Positions 1 to 10,967 of a stretch of DNA of 18,844 nt are shown here, in pieces. Position numbers and translations under genes: made by a program. Where the stretch lies: NCBI GenBank assembly GCA_942491465.1, contig CALOBA010000043.1, positions 1-18,844 of the forward strand. Reading direction: 5' to 3'. How positions within the stretch are numbered: position 1 is the stretch's first letter; every line of letters starts with the position of its first letter. This DNA comes from CALOBA01 sp942491465. GTDB lineage: Bacteria > Pseudomonadota > Gammaproteobacteria > Chromatiales > Chromatiaceae. The notes below the pieces were generated by a model, which was not told the origin of the DNA, searched no databases, and saw only the letters and a list, made by a program, of their open reading frames with translations.

Positions 1-746
1 CCTCGAGGCGACCAAAGGCACGCCGGCTCTCATTGCCCGCTGCGGCGACGATCAGGGCCCCATTCGGATCGTCGAACATGGACTCGGCGATCATCTCGTA
101 GACCATGCGGAAGGGCGCGCCGACATCGCGGGCAGAGCCGAGGCTCATGGAGATCACCCGCGCACCCTCGTCGATGGCCCATTCCATGCCGGCCAAAATG
201 CCGTCATCGAAGCCCGAGCCGCTGTCGGAAAGCACTTTGCCGACCAGCAGATCGGACGCGGGCGCGACCCCGTAGCGCGCCCGAGGCGGGCGCAGGAACA
301 GGCCCAGCTGCCAGACCCGCGCAGTGGGTCCCGTGACCGTTTCCATCCTGGGCCGAGGTCACCCCATCGACAAAGCTTCTGGCGGTCCGGCCGTTCCTCA
401 CCCGGCCGCGAAAATCGGGATGTCGCAGATCGATGCCGGTATCCAGCACCGCGAGCTTGATCCCTCGCCCGGTCAGTCGGGTCGTCCGTAGACTGACGCC
501 GACGGCGCTCAAATGCCATTCCAGCCGTCTCCTGAGGAAGCGACGTCTCCACCCGGCCGTGGTCGGCAGGTCTTCGTTCTCATCGGGCGCATCGGAGCCC
601 ATGTAGCGCAGTGCCAAGTCGGCGCCGTCACGCAGGCCTTGCAGGTATGCCGCAAGCGGCGGTTGATCGGTCTCGGACTGCGGCTCGACAACGGCCGGCA
701 CTGGCTTCGGTACCGATTGCAGCTCGTTCGCGAAGACCCCCGCCAC
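1..746 (-). pseudogene. S8 subtilisin-like serine protease, frameshifted and truncated by the window edge
   Basis: This encodes a subtilisin-fold (S8) serine endopeptidase. The upstream part, read in the frame of base 746, has a short pro-region and then the catalytic Asp motif VLDTGID (Asp codon at 443-441) and the catalytic His motif GHGTHCAG (His codon at 335-333). That frame degenerates after LAAG at about 303 and stops at 204. The S8 sequence resumes in another frame from about 301: RYGVAPASDLLVGKVLSDSG, then EWAIDEGARVISMSLGS and AAAGNES, which holds the oxyanion Asn, and stays open to base 1. The catalytic Ser region lies beyond the left edge. The sequence therefore carries one extra base (or lacks two) at about 285-305. 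That is either a real disruption or a sequencing error; the intact downstream codons suggest a recent event or an error. The start is uncertain: GTG at 746 avoids overlap with the gene upstream, while ATG at 842 would overlap it by 68 bases. Neither has a good ribosome-binding site. Confidence 0.8.
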
Positions 747-774
747 CCGCAGGGCCGGCGGGCTCGGATGGGCC

Positions 775-1206
775 TCAGCCCTGATCAGGGGGGAGTTGGG
801 AGGGCTGCTCACCGCGCGCCTGCATCGCCTCGAACGGATCATCGCCGCGGCGCGCGAGGCCGACGTTGCGCAGGCGGCTGAGATAGTCCTGCCACAGCGG
901 CTGCCAGGCGCGGCCGAGCTTGTAGAGGTACTGCCAGTCGTAGAGTCCGGAGTTGTGGCCGTCGTCGAAGTAGATCTTCACCGCATAGCTGCCGATCTGC
1001 TTCAAGTCGGTGATGTTCACGTCGTCCTTGCCCACCTGCAGCTTGGCCTGATCCGGCGTGTGGCCGCGCACCTCGGCCGATGGCGAGTAGACGCGCAGGT
1101 ACTCGCAGGGCAGCCGAAACCGTGCGCCGTCGTCGAAGGCGATCTCCAACACGCGGGACTTCTGGTGGAGACTCAACTCCGTGGGCAGGCTGTGGGGCTC
1201 GGACAT
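775..1206 (-). CDS. DUF971 (gamma-butyrobetaine hydroxylase-like N-terminal domain) protein
   Basis: This is a 143-residue protein consisting almost entirely of one DUF971 domain. Family hallmarks are visible: LHQKSRVLEIAFDDG near the N-terminus, LRVYSPSAEVRGH in the middle, and DITDLK-like and YAVKIYFDDGHNSGLYDW stretches that end the domain. The same fold forms the N-terminal domain of eukaryotic gamma-butyrobetaine hydroxylase, but the stand-alone bacterial proteins have no settled function, so none is assigned. I chose ATG 1206 (MSEPHSLP) because an AGAGG-type ribosome-binding site lies about 9 bases upstream and conserved sequence begins shortly after. An in-frame ATG at 1266 would add 20 unconserved residues. 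The C-terminal tail of about 25 residues after the domain is Gln/Pro-rich. The S8 protease gene follows closely on the same strand, so the two may be co-transcribed. Upstream lie a small hairpin (1263-1282) and repeat element A. Confidence 0.88.
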   Translation of the reverse strand: MSEPHSLPTELSLHQKSRVLEIAFDDGARFRLPCEYLRVYSPSAEVRGHTPDQAKLQVGKDDVNITDLKQIGSYAVKIYFDDGHNSGLYDWQYLYKLGRAWQPLWQDYLSRLRNVGLARRGDDPFEAMQARGEQPSQLPPDQG

Positions 1207-1262
1207 CTGGGATACCTCTGTCGATGACAATGCCTGGGGAGGTGCGGTTGGGGGTTGGGTTT

Positions 1263-1282
1263 GCAAGCCGGGCGCGGCTTGC
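1263..1282. repeat. Small perfect hairpin beside repeat element A
   Basis: The 8-base arms gcaagccg (1263-1270) and cggcttgc (1275-1282) pair perfectly around a 4-base loop. The hairpin lies about 57 bases upstream of the DUF971 start and its right arm overlaps the first two bases of the left terminal repeat of element A. It has no T-run, so it is not a classical terminator. It may be a REP-like stem or part of the insertion site of element A. Confidence 0.5.
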
Positions 1283-1343
1283 GGCGCTTAGTCAGGATTC
1301 AAAAACAACCTGAACATGTCGATTCACCCGGCAAGTCGGACAG

Positions 1344-1457
<114 letters not shown>

Positions 1458-1477
1458 AGCATCCGACACGAGTCCGA

Positions 1478-1501
1478 CGACAACGACAACGACAACGACA
1501 A
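1478..1501. repeat. Four inverted copies of the hexamer (CGACAA)
   Basis: Four tandem CGACAA units are the reverse complement of the TTGTCG array, 20 bases beyond its end. Together they can form a stem of at least 24 bp in many registers, since the short arm can pair with any part of the long one. The bases just outside (gtcgga at 1336-1341 and tccgac at 1473-1478) are also complementary, so the palindromic arrangement extends a little beyond the hexamers. Confidence 0.9.
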
Positions 1502-1584
1502 CGAGGTCACAATGTTCACTTTGTTTCTGAATTCTTCCTAAGCGCCGCGCATCCACCCTCCCGTGTATTTCCGTGGGCGACGGC

Positions 1585-2838
1585 TCAGCCGGCCGCGTCG
1601 CGCAGCAGCCGCGCGACCCGCTGCAGGTCTTCCCAGCCGCGGGCCTTGGCGGTGGGGGTGCGCAGGTAGTAGGACGGATGGTAGGTGACCAGCAGCGGCA
1701 GGCGCTCGTGGCCGAGGTGGTGCAGACGGCCACGCAGGCGGCCCACCGAGTCGGTGCTCTGCAGCAGGTGCTGGGCGGAGATGCGCCCGACGCAGAGCAG
1801 CAGCCGCGGCTGCACCAGCGCGATCTGCCGCGCCAGGTAGTGCTGGCAGGCGGCGGCCTCCTGCGGCTGCGGGTCGCGGTTGCGCGGCGGTCGGCACTTG
1901 AGCACGTTGGCGATGAAGACCCGGTTGCGATCCAGACCGATGGCCGCGAGCATGCGCTCGAGCAGCTGCCCGGCACGGCCGACGAAGGGCTCGCCGCGGC
2001 GGTCCTCCTCCTGGCCCGGCGCCTCGCCCACCAGCATCAGATCGGCCTCGCGGTTGCCGACGCCGAAGACGGTCTGGGTGCGGGTCTCGCAGAGCTGGCA
2101 GCGCCGGCAGCCGGCGACGGCCGATTGCAGCGCATCCCAGTCCATGCGGGCGATGGCCGCCGCCGGGTCTTCCGGCACCGGGGGAGACGGCGCGAGGTCC
2201 GGGGGCACGACGAGGTCCAGGTCGGGGTCCGTCGCCGGCCCGTCCAGGGCCGCATACCAGGCGGCGTCCTCATCCAACGGCGGCTGCTCGGTGGCGAACG
2301 CCGGGTGATCCGGCGGCACTCCGTGCGCAGCGGGGACCGCCGGTGGTGGCGGCTGCGGTCGGGCCGGGGCCGGGGCGGGTCGCGGCGTCGCCGCTGCGGG
2401 AGGCTGGCTGGAGGTTGGCGGCGCCAGCGGCTGACTGCGCATCAACGGGGGCGCGGCAGGGGTCGGCGGGCGCCGGGGGGGCTCTGGTGCGTTGTCGCGG
2501 CTGGTGGCCGCGGGAGGCTGGCTTGAGGTTGGCTGCCCCGGCGGCTGATTGCGCGTCGACGGGGGCGCGGCAGGCGTCGGCGGGTGCCGGGGGGGCTGCG
2601 GTGCGTTGTCGCCGCTGGCGGCACGCGCGCCTTGCGGCTTGCGCCGGGTGGCCTCGGCGATGGCCGCCAGCGCGGCCTGTGCCCCGCTGACCTTCGGCCG
2701 CTCGGCGATCGGCGCCGTCGGCGCATCCCCCTGAGCCTCGGGTGCGGTGCATACCTCGCCGTCGTCGTCGGCGCGCAGCCGCCAACCGACGACGCCGACG
2801 GCGGCCAGGTAACGGCGACTCAGCTCCGGGTCCAGCAT
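1585..2838 (-). CDS. Family 4 (4Fe-4S) uracil-DNA glycosylase with long Pro-rich N-terminal extension
   Basis: This enzyme excises uracil from DNA to start base-excision repair. The 417-residue protein has its catalytic domain at about 229-417. Four cysteines fit the Fe-S cluster: C244 and C247 (with C250 in the same CRRCQLC stretch), C315 in VLKCRPP and C331 in AACQHY. The uracil-pocket motif GEAPGQEED is at 271-279 and the HPSYYLR motif is near 387-393. All match the thermostable/family 4 enzymes, which are about 200 residues long, so this protein carries roughly 220 extra residues. Residues 1-30 (MLDPELSRRYLAAVGVVGWR) are typical of gammaproteobacterial members. Residues 77-152 are two tandem 38-residue Pro-rich units, and further Pro/Ala-rich sequence runs to about 225. 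The start at 2838 lies 50 bases after leuA, with only a weak GGA-type ribosome-binding site. Co-transcription with leuA is possible. Identity is secure, although no standard symbol is applied. Confidence 0.93.
   Translation of the reverse strand: MLDPELSRRYLAAVGVVGWRLRADDDGEVCTAPEAQGDAPTAPIAERPKVSGAQAALAAIAEATRRKPQGARAASGDNAPQPPRHPPTPAAPPSTRNQPPGQPTSSQPPAATSRDNAPEPPRRPPTPAAPPLMRSQPLAPPTSSQPPAAATPRPAPAPARPQPPPPAVPAAHGVPPDHPAFATEQPPLDEDAAWYAALDGPATDPDLDLVVPPDLAPSPPVPEDPAAAIARMDWDALQSAVAGCRRCQLCETRTQTVFGVGNREADLMLVGEAPGQEEDRRGEPFVGRAGQLLERMLAAIGLDRNRVFIANVLKCRPPRNRDPQPQEAAACQHYLARQIALVQPRLLLCVGRISAQHLLQSTDSVGRLRGRLHHLGHERLPLLVTYHPSYYLRTPTAKARGWEDLQRVARLLRDAAG
2396..2623. repeat. Two tandem 114-bp units inside the uracil-DNA glycosylase gene
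   Basis: The sequences starting gcgggaggctggct at 2396 and 2510 repeat with a period of 114 bases, that is 38 codons, and so keep the reading frame. They encode two Pro-rich units beginning DNAPQPP and DNAPEPP, each containing PPTPAAPP and PTSSQPPAA. The copies have diverged, mostly by substitutions with no visible indels. The arrangement is consistent with an in-frame duplication that lengthened the linker. Confidence 0.85.
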
Positions 2839-2888
2839 CGTCTCAGGTCCGGTCTCGCTGTGCTCGAATCATCCCAATGGGCTGGAGG

Positions 2889-4445
2889 CTAGACGTCGCT
2901 GGTCTGCGGGTGTGCGCGCTCGCGCGGGCGCAGCACCTTGTTGCAGGCGTTGATGTAGGCCTTGGCCGAGGCGACGATGATGTCGGTGTCGGCACCCTGG
3001 CCGTTGACGATGCGCCCGCCCTTCTCCAGCCGCACGGTGACCTCGCCCTGGGCGTCGGTGCCGCTGGTGATGGCGTTCACCGAATACAGCTTCAGCGTGG
3101 TGCCGCTGTTGACGATGGACTCGATGGCCTTGAACGTGGCGTCCACCGGGCCGCTGCCAACGGCGGTGCCGGGCTCCTCCTCGCCGTCCAGCATCAGTAC
3201 CACATCGGCGCGCGGGGTCTCGCCGGTCTCGGAGCAGACCCGCGAGGAGACCAGCTTGATGCGCTCGTTGGCGGTCTCCAGCGTGGTGTCGGTGACCAGG
3301 GCCTGCAGGTCCTCATCGAAGATCTCATGCTTCTTGTCCGCCAAGTCCTTGAAGCGGGAGAAGGCGGCGTTGAGTTCCTCCATGGAGTCGAAGGTCATGC
3401 CCAGCTCTTCCAGGCGCACGCGGAAGGCGTTGCGGCCCGAGTGCTTGCCGAGCACCATCCGGTTCTCGGACCAGCCCACGTCCTGGGCGCGCATGATCTC
3501 GTAGGTCTCGCGGTGCTTGAGCACGCCGTCCTGATGGATGCCGGACTCGTGCGCGAAGGCGTTGGCGCCGACGATGGCCTTGTTCGGCTGCACCGGGAAG
3601 CCGGTGATGGTGGAGACCAGCCGCGAGCAGTTGACGATCTGCGTGCTGTCGAGCCGGGTGGTGCAGTCGAACAGATCCTTGCGCACCCGCACGGCCATGA
3701 CGATCTCTTCCAGCGAGGCGTTGCCGGCGCGCTCCCCCAGGCCGTTGATGGTGCACTCCACCTGCCGCGCCCCGTTGCGCACCGCGGCCAGGGAGTTGGA
3801 GACGGCCAGACCCAAGTCGTTGTGACAGTGCACCGAGAACACCGCCTTGTCCGAATTGGGGATGCGCTCGCGCAGACGCCCGATCAGGTTGCCGAACTCG
3901 TGGGGGATGGCGTAGCCGACGGTGTCGGGGATGTTCACGGTGCCGGCGCCGGCGTCGATGACGGCCTCCAGCACCCGGCACAGAAAATCGATCTCGGAAC
4001 GGCCGGCGTCCTCGGGCGAGAACTCCACGTCGTCGGTATAGCGACGCGCCCGCTGCACGGCGTAGACCGCCTGCTCGACCACCTGATCCGGGCTCATCTT
4101 GAGCTTCTTCTGCATATGGATCGGCGAGGTGGCGATGAAGGTATGGATGCGCCCGGCGTTGGCCCCGGCCAGGGCCTCGCCGGCGCGGTCGATGTCCGTG
4201 TCCAGCGCCCGCGCCAGGCCGCAGATGCGGCTGTCCTTGACCGCATCGGCCACCGCCTTCACCGCCTCGAAGTCGCCAACGCTGGCGATCGGGAAGCCGG
4301 CCTCGATCACGTCCACCCGCAGCCGCTCCAGGGCCTTGGCGATACGCACCTTCTCGTCCCGGGTCATCGACGCCCCGGGACTCTGCTCGCCGTCGCGCAG
4401 CGTGGTATCGAAGATGATCAGATGCTCGGATTCGTGGTCGCTCAT
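2889..4445 (-). CDS. leuA: 2-isopropylmalate synthase
   Basis: LeuA catalyses the first committed step of leucine synthesis, condensing acetyl-CoA with 3-methyl-2-oxobutanoate in the cytoplasm. The 518-residue product has the usual full length. The DRE-TIM barrel shows DTTLRDGEQSPG from residue 13, the metal-binding HCHND at 206-210, GLGERAGNA at 235-243, ESGIHQDG at 300-307 and LGKHSGRN at 332-339. A regulatory C-terminal domain (about 390-500) includes SGPVDATFKAI and leads into a tail with VLRPRER, where leucine feedback acts in this family. ATG 4445 places the first conserved motif at residue 8, the normal position, although no clear Shine-Dalgarno sequence precedes it. No other leu genes adjoin it, so it is isolated from leuBCD. 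The 210-base leader upstream shows no leucine-rich leader peptide or obvious attenuator. Confidence 0.97.
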   Translation of the reverse strand: MSDHESEHLIIFDTTLRDGEQSPGASMTRDEKVRIAKALERLRVDVIEAGFPIASVGDFEAVKAVADAVKDSRICGLARALDTDIDRAGEALAGANAGRIHTFIATSPIHMQKKLKMSPDQVVEQAVYAVQRARRYTDDVEFSPEDAGRSEIDFLCRVLEAVIDAGAGTVNIPDTVGYAIPHEFGNLIGRLRERIPNSDKAVFSVHCHNDLGLAVSNSLAAVRNGARQVECTINGLGERAGNASLEEIVMAVRVRKDLFDCTTRLDSTQIVNCSRLVSTITGFPVQPNKAIVGANAFAHESGIHQDGVLKHRETYEIMRAQDVGWSENRMVLGKHSGRNAFRVRLEELGMTFDSMEELNAAFSRFKDLADKKHEIFDEDLQALVTDTTLETANERIKLVSSRVCSETGETPRADVVLMLDGEEEPGTAVGSGPVDATFKAIESIVNSGTTLKLYSVNAITSGTDAQGEVTVRLEKGGRIVNGQGADTDIIVASAKAYINACNKVLRPRERAHPQTSDV

Positions 4446-4655
4446 GGAGGGTCAGGGTCTCGGTGAAGGGTCGCTCTAGAAATGCCGCAGGCATGGGTTC
4501 CGTCGACGACGGCCCGGCAGGCCGCCGCATCGATCGCGCTAGGCTATCACCCCTTCACCACGATGCAAGCCAATCGCACAATCCTCCCCCAGCCACCAGC
4601 CCCATGGCAGCGACCGACAGTCCCGTTCGGGATGATCACCCCCAAACGGCAGCGT
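4446..4655 (-). other. leuA leader and folA-leuA intergenic region
   Basis: This 210-base gap separates folA from leuA. On the minus strand a ttgcat hexamer followed 16 bases later by tagcct (about 4570-4543) is a weak promoter candidate. Short hairpins occur (tccc/ggga at 4621-4632; atgcc/ggcat near 4479-4491). No leader peptide rich in leucine codons and no recognisable riboswitch is seen. Confidence 0.35.
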
Positions 4656-5162
4656 TCAGCCGTGGGAGCGCGCCCGCTCCCAGGTCATGAACCGCAGCGC
4701 ATATGGATTCGCCTCATCCCGCGGCCGGACCGCCTCATCCACCAGCCGCCAGGCATCCCGATCCCAAGCCGGAAACCGCACATCCCCCTCCACATCGGCC
4801 TCCACTTGGGTCAGATACATCCGCTGCGCCAGCGGCAGGAACAGCCCATAGACCTCGGCGCCGCCGACGACCATCAGCTCCGACGCATCGCCGGCGGCGG
4901 CCATCGCCGCCTCCACCGAGCCGACCCGCTCGCAGCCCGTGCCGAGGTCCTCCCCCGAGCGACTCAGCACCAGATGCCGCCGCCGCGGCAACGGCCCCGG
5001 CAGCGACTCCCAAGTCCGCCGACCCATGACGATCACATGGTCCAGCGTCAGCCGCTTGAAGTGCGCCAGGTCCGCGGGCAGGTGCCAAGGCAGTCGGTTG
5101 CCCCGCCCGATCACCCCGTTGCGCGCCAGCGCGGCGACGATTGCGATACCAGTCGAATTCAT
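4656..5162 (-). CDS. folA: Dihydrofolate reductase
   Basis: FolA reduces dihydrofolate to tetrahydrofolate with NADPH, supplying one-carbon units for thymidylate, purine and methionine synthesis. The 168-residue product is typical in length. LPWHLPADLAHFK at 24-36 contains the substrate-binding acidic residue Asp31 (equivalent to E. coli Asp27). GRRTWESLP at 47-55 and VVGGAEVYGLFLP at 98-110 are the NADPH-binding motifs. I chose ATG 5162 because an AAGGGGG ribosome-binding site lies about 4 bases upstream; a TTG at 5165 would add one residue. The gene lies 85 bases after recD on the same strand and may be read through from the rec operon. A palindrome GTTTGCAAAC (5177-5186) overlaps the leader. 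The last codons (WERARSHG) are encoded by a hairpin whose arms resemble the REP-like repeat at 14529. Confidence 0.97.
   Translation of the reverse strand: MNSTGIAIVAALARNGVIGRGNRLPWHLPADLAHFKRLTLDHVIVMGRRTWESLPGPLPRRRHLVLSRSGEDLGTGCERVGSVEAAMAAAGDASELMVVGGAEVYGLFLPLAQRMYLTQVEADVEGDVRFPAWDRDAWRLVDEAVRPRDEANPYALRFMTWERARSHG
4663..4682 (-). terminator. Perfect 8-bp hairpin at the folA 3' end
   Basis: The arms tgggagcg (4663-4670) and cgctccca (4675-4682) pair perfectly around a 4-base loop. They lie inside the last codons of folA, just before its stop at 4656-4658. There is no T-run, so intrinsic termination is uncertain; the hairpin could instead stabilise the mRNA 3' end or be a REP fragment. 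The arm tgggagcg also occurs in the REP-like pair near 14528 and, as its complement cgctccca, at 14597-14604. Confidence 0.4.
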
Positions 5163-5176
5163 CAAACCCCCTTCAT

Positions 5177-5186
5177 GTTTGCAAAC
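5177..5186. promoter_or_regulatory. Palindrome GTTTGCAAAC upstream of folA
   Basis: A perfect 10-base palindrome lies in the recD-folA gap, just upstream of the folA ribosome-binding site. It is AT-rich against a GC-rich background. It could be an operator or part of a folA leader, but it matches no regulator site that I can name, and a palindrome this short can occur by chance. Confidence 0.25.
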
Positions 5187-5247
5187 CTACCGCGGCCCCG
5201 AGCGGACCGTCCCGGCGACACCGTCGCTGCCGAGCGCGACGCCTCTA

Positions 5248-7178
<1,931 letters not shown>

Positions 7179-7182
<4 letters not shown>

Positions 7183-10100
7183 AGCGCCTCCCCTGCGTGA
7201 ACCGCCCCGCCCCAGGGCAGGATCTGCCGGTCCAGCGCGTCGATGAGTCCCCACGGCGGTCGGGTATGGAACACGCCGCGCTCGGGGCCGGTGGCCGGGC
7301 GCATGCCGCGCAGAAACAGATACAGCACGCCGCCGATGTGGTGCGCGTAGTCGTAGCCCGGCAGCCGCGTGCCCAGGTAGCGGTGCAGGGCCAGGGTGTA
7401 GAGCAGGTACTGCAGGTCGTAGCGGCGCCCCAGCATGGCCTCGGTCAGGGCCTGAGGGGCGTAGTCGTCGAAGCGCCGGCCGAGCAGGTTGCTCTTGTAG
7501 TCGACCACGTAGAAGCGTCCGTCGTGCTCGAACACCAGGTCGATGACCCCGGTGACCATGCCGACAAAGTCGGCGGCGGTGATGCCCGGCAGCGCCCGCC
7601 CGGCGTGCTCGGCGAGCAGGCGATTGAGCCCGGCCAGGTCGGCGCCGTCGGTGGCCAGGTCGAAGGCCAGCTCGTTCAGGCGGCGCTCGGCGCCGAGGTC
7701 GGCCAGGCGCAGGCCGGCGTCCGTGAGGGGGGTGCTGACCGCCCGCTCCAACAGCAGCGCCGTGTCCGCCCCGTAACGCTGATGGTCGAGGCCGAAGCGC
7801 GGGGCAAAACGGGCGCTGAGCACATCGGCCTGGGCGGCGATGTCGCCGCTGAAGTCCAGGTGCTCGAGCAGCAGGTGCAGGTAGGTGCCGACGTCGCTGC
7901 CGGCCGGGAAGCGCAGGGCCGGGTCGTCGTCTGCGCCATCGGCGGCGGCCTGCTCCGGCTCGGCCGCGGCGGCATCCAGCAGCGTGGCGGTGAACTCGTC
8001 GTCGATGCGCTGGCCCAGCGACGGGGCGGCGACGTGCAGGTCGCGGCTCAGCGCCGAGAAGCTGGTGATGCGCCAGCTGGTGTCGATGCGACCGGTGAAC
8101 GGGCGCGGCGCCGGCAGTCCGCCATCGTCGCCGGCGGCCAGGCTGGTCGGCGTTGCGGGTTGCGGCAGGGGCTCGACGACGATGCTGCCGTCGGCGGCGG
8201 CGGCAAGCGCCGCCAGGTCTGCATCCAGCCCGGCAAGACCGGCGAAGGCATCCGGCGGCCCGGCGGTCAACGCCGCGGCGTCCTGGTGCGGGTGCAGCAG
8301 CCAGCCGAGGGCGGCGCGGGACGCATCGGCGCCGTAGCGCGCGCTGCCGGCCCGGCCCCAGACGGCATAGATGGCCGACTCGGCGCGGGTCAGCGCGACG
8401 TAGGCCAGGCGCACGTCCTCGGCCAGGCGCTCGCGCTCGGCCAGGAACAGATGCGCGTCGTAGGCGTCGGAGCCGATATCCAGGCAGGGTGCGGCGTCGG
8501 CTTCGCGGTGGAAGCGCAGGGGCTGCTTGGCGTTGGTGACCCGGCAGTTCCACAGGTCGGGCAGCAGCACCACCGGGTACTGCAGGCCCTTGGCGGCGTG
8601 CATGGTGACGATCTGCACCAGGTCGGCGTCGCTCTCCAGGCGCAGCTGCAGGGTGTCGCCGGCCTCGCCCTGCGGCTCCCGGCGCTGGGCGCGGAACCAG
8701 GCCAGCAGCGCGTCCATGCCGGCCTGGCCGCGGGCGGCCTGTTGCAGCAGCTCGCCCAGGTGCAGCAGGTTGGTCAGCCGCCGCTCCGGGTCGTCGCCGG
8801 CGGCCAGGGCCTCGGCGACGCCGGGCACCCCGACGCCGGTGCGCCACAAGAGCTGCCCGAACATGGCCATGAAGCCGCGTCGCTGCCAGGTCTCGTGCAG
8901 GGCCAGCAGCCGGTCCGCCCAGTCCGCCCAGGCCAGCTCGTCCTGGCTGATGCGGGCGATCTCGGCGTAGCCCAGGCCGAGCAGGCCCGACGCCAGTGCC
9001 AGCCGCGCGAGCTGGCGGTCGCGGGGGCTCAGCGCCGCGGCCAGCAGCGGCTCCAGGGCCGCCGCCTCGTCGCTGGCGTAGACGCTGTCGCGGGCCACCG
9101 AGACGGCGGCCACGCCCTGCCCCGCCAGCACCCGGCGCAGCTCGGCGCCGTCGCGGCGGGTGCGCACCAGCACGGCGATGTCCTTCGGGGCCAGGGGCCG
9201 GTCTGCGCTGATCGCGCCGGCCTGGTCGCGGGTGACCAGCCGGACCTTGCCGCGGCGCGCACCGTTCAGCAGCCGCACGATCTCGTCGGCAACGGCGGCC
9301 TGGGCCAGGGCCGTTGCCGTCTGTTTGCTCGGCGCCGTCGGCTCGCCCTTGCTGTTGGCCACCAGGGGCAGCTGCCAGAGGGTCAGCCCGGCGCGCTCGG
9401 CGCCGTCGTCGACCAGGAAGCGATGGGGCTTGGCGGCGGCGTCGCTGGCGGCGAAGCCGATGGTGTCGCCGAACACGAAGGCGTCGCGCGCCCGGCGCGA
9501 GAAGACGCTGTTGACCGCGGCCACCACCGCCGGGGTTGAGCGCCAATTCTGCTGCAGGGTCCAGCGGGCGTCGGCGCCGAGCTGCCGCTGGGCGGCCATG
9601 TAGGTGAAGATGTCGCCGCCGCGGAAGCTGTAGATCGCCTGCTTGGGGTCGCCGATCAGCAGTAGGCCCTCGCCGGGGCCGTCCACGTAGAGCCGGCGGA
9701 AGATCTCCCATTGCAGCGGGTCGGTGTCCTGGAACTCGTCGATCATGGCCACCGGGAAGCGCTCCGCCACGGCCCGGGCCAGCGCGGCGCCGCCGGCCCC
9801 GGCCAGGGCGTCGCGCAGGCGCGTGAGCATGTCGTCGTAGGACAGCAGGCCGCCGTCGGCCTTGGCCTGCTCCACCTGGGCGCGGGCGAAGGCGGCGGCG
9901 TCGGTGAGCACCGCGGCGCTGAGGTCCAGCGCCAGCCGGGTAAGCCCGCTGCGCAACTGGCCGCAGCGCCCAAAGAACGCGCCTTCCAGGGCCGGGTCGG
10001 TCTTGTTCTTCTTCAGGCTCTCGGCGATCAGATTGGCATCCAGGGCCTGGAAGCCGGTCGGGGGGGGCGCCGTGAGATCGCCGTCGAAATAGGCGTCCAG

Positions 10101-10967
10101 CGCGGCAAAGGCGCTGGCGAGCCGGTCCTTGTGGAAGGGGGTGTCCTTGCCGCGCCGGAGCGCGCTGCTCTCCAGCAGGGCGCCGGTGATCCGCGCGCGC
10201 TCACGGCGCCATTGCGCGGCGATCTCGGGGAGTTGGGCCAGCAGCCCGTCCAGCTGACCGAGCACGCTGGCCACCTCGGCCCCCGCCGGCAACAGCGTCG
10301 GCCGGGGCTCGCCGAGCAGCGGGTCCAGACGGCGGCGGAAGGCGTCCAGGTCGCCCACCGCCGCCGCCAGCAGCCGCACCTTGCCGGCTGCCAGCGGGTA
10401 GGCGTTGCACCGCCACCAGTCCTGGATGGCCGCACGCCAGAGTGCGTTGTCGTCGCTCAGCACCTCCAGGCCGAAGCCCTGACCACTGTCGAAGGCCAGC
10501 TCCTGGAGCACCCGCTGGCAGAAGCCGTGGATGCTGAAGACCGCCGCCTCGTCCATGGCGCGCACGGCGAGCCGCAGCCGGCGCAGCGCCGCATCCACGT
10601 CGTCGGCGGCGCGGATCTGCTCGATCAGCGCGTCGAGGAAGGCGTCGTCGCTGCCGCCGCCCTGCTCCAACAGCGCCAGGGCCTGGAACAGCCGCGCGCG
10701 CAGGCGCCCGCGCAACTCATCGGTGGCGGCCTTGGTGAAGGTGACCACGAGTACGCGGCCGACGTCGCGACCGGCCAAGATCTGGCGCAGGTAGAGGTTG
10801 GCGATGCTGTAGGTCTTGCCGGTGCCGGCGCTGGCCTCGATGAGGTGGACGCCGGTGAGCGGGAAGCGCAGCGTGGATTGGGTGTCGAGGGCGGGTGCGG
10901 TCATGGTCGGCATTGCTGCGCTGGGCGTGATAGGGGTGCCGGCGGCGACCGGCGCGTATCTCGTCAT
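7179..10967 (-). CDS. recB: Exodeoxyribonuclease V subunit beta (RecB helicase-nuclease)
   Basis: RecB is the 3'-5' SF1A helicase and the only nuclease of RecBCD, and it loads RecA after Chi recognition in known systems. The 1262-residue product shows Walker A EASAGTGKT at 44-52, motif II IDEFQDTD at 409-416, GDPKQAIYSFRGGDI at 439-453, and motif VI AYVALTRAES from 855. The C-terminal nuclease domain has GVIDLVF with Asp1143 and VVDYKSN with Asp1156 and Lys1158, matching the E. coli Asp1067/Asp1080/Lys1082 triad. The nuclease therefore looks active. The start at 10967 overlaps the recC stop (ATGA) and follows a strong GGGGGAGGAG ribosome-binding site; ATGs at 10913 and 10904 would be closer to the usual N-terminal length. 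The protein is some 80 residues longer than E. coli RecB, partly from Ala-rich linkers before the nuclease domain. Confidence 0.97.

Noticed and set aside
2742..4466. Long plus-strand open frame antisense to leuA
   Set aside because: It is a shadow of the leuA codon pattern in GC-rich DNA; leuA is fully supported by motifs.
4446..4655. Leucine attenuator or riboswitch upstream of leuA
   Set aside because: There is no short frame with consecutive Leu codons, no terminator with T-run, and no recognisable riboswitch core.
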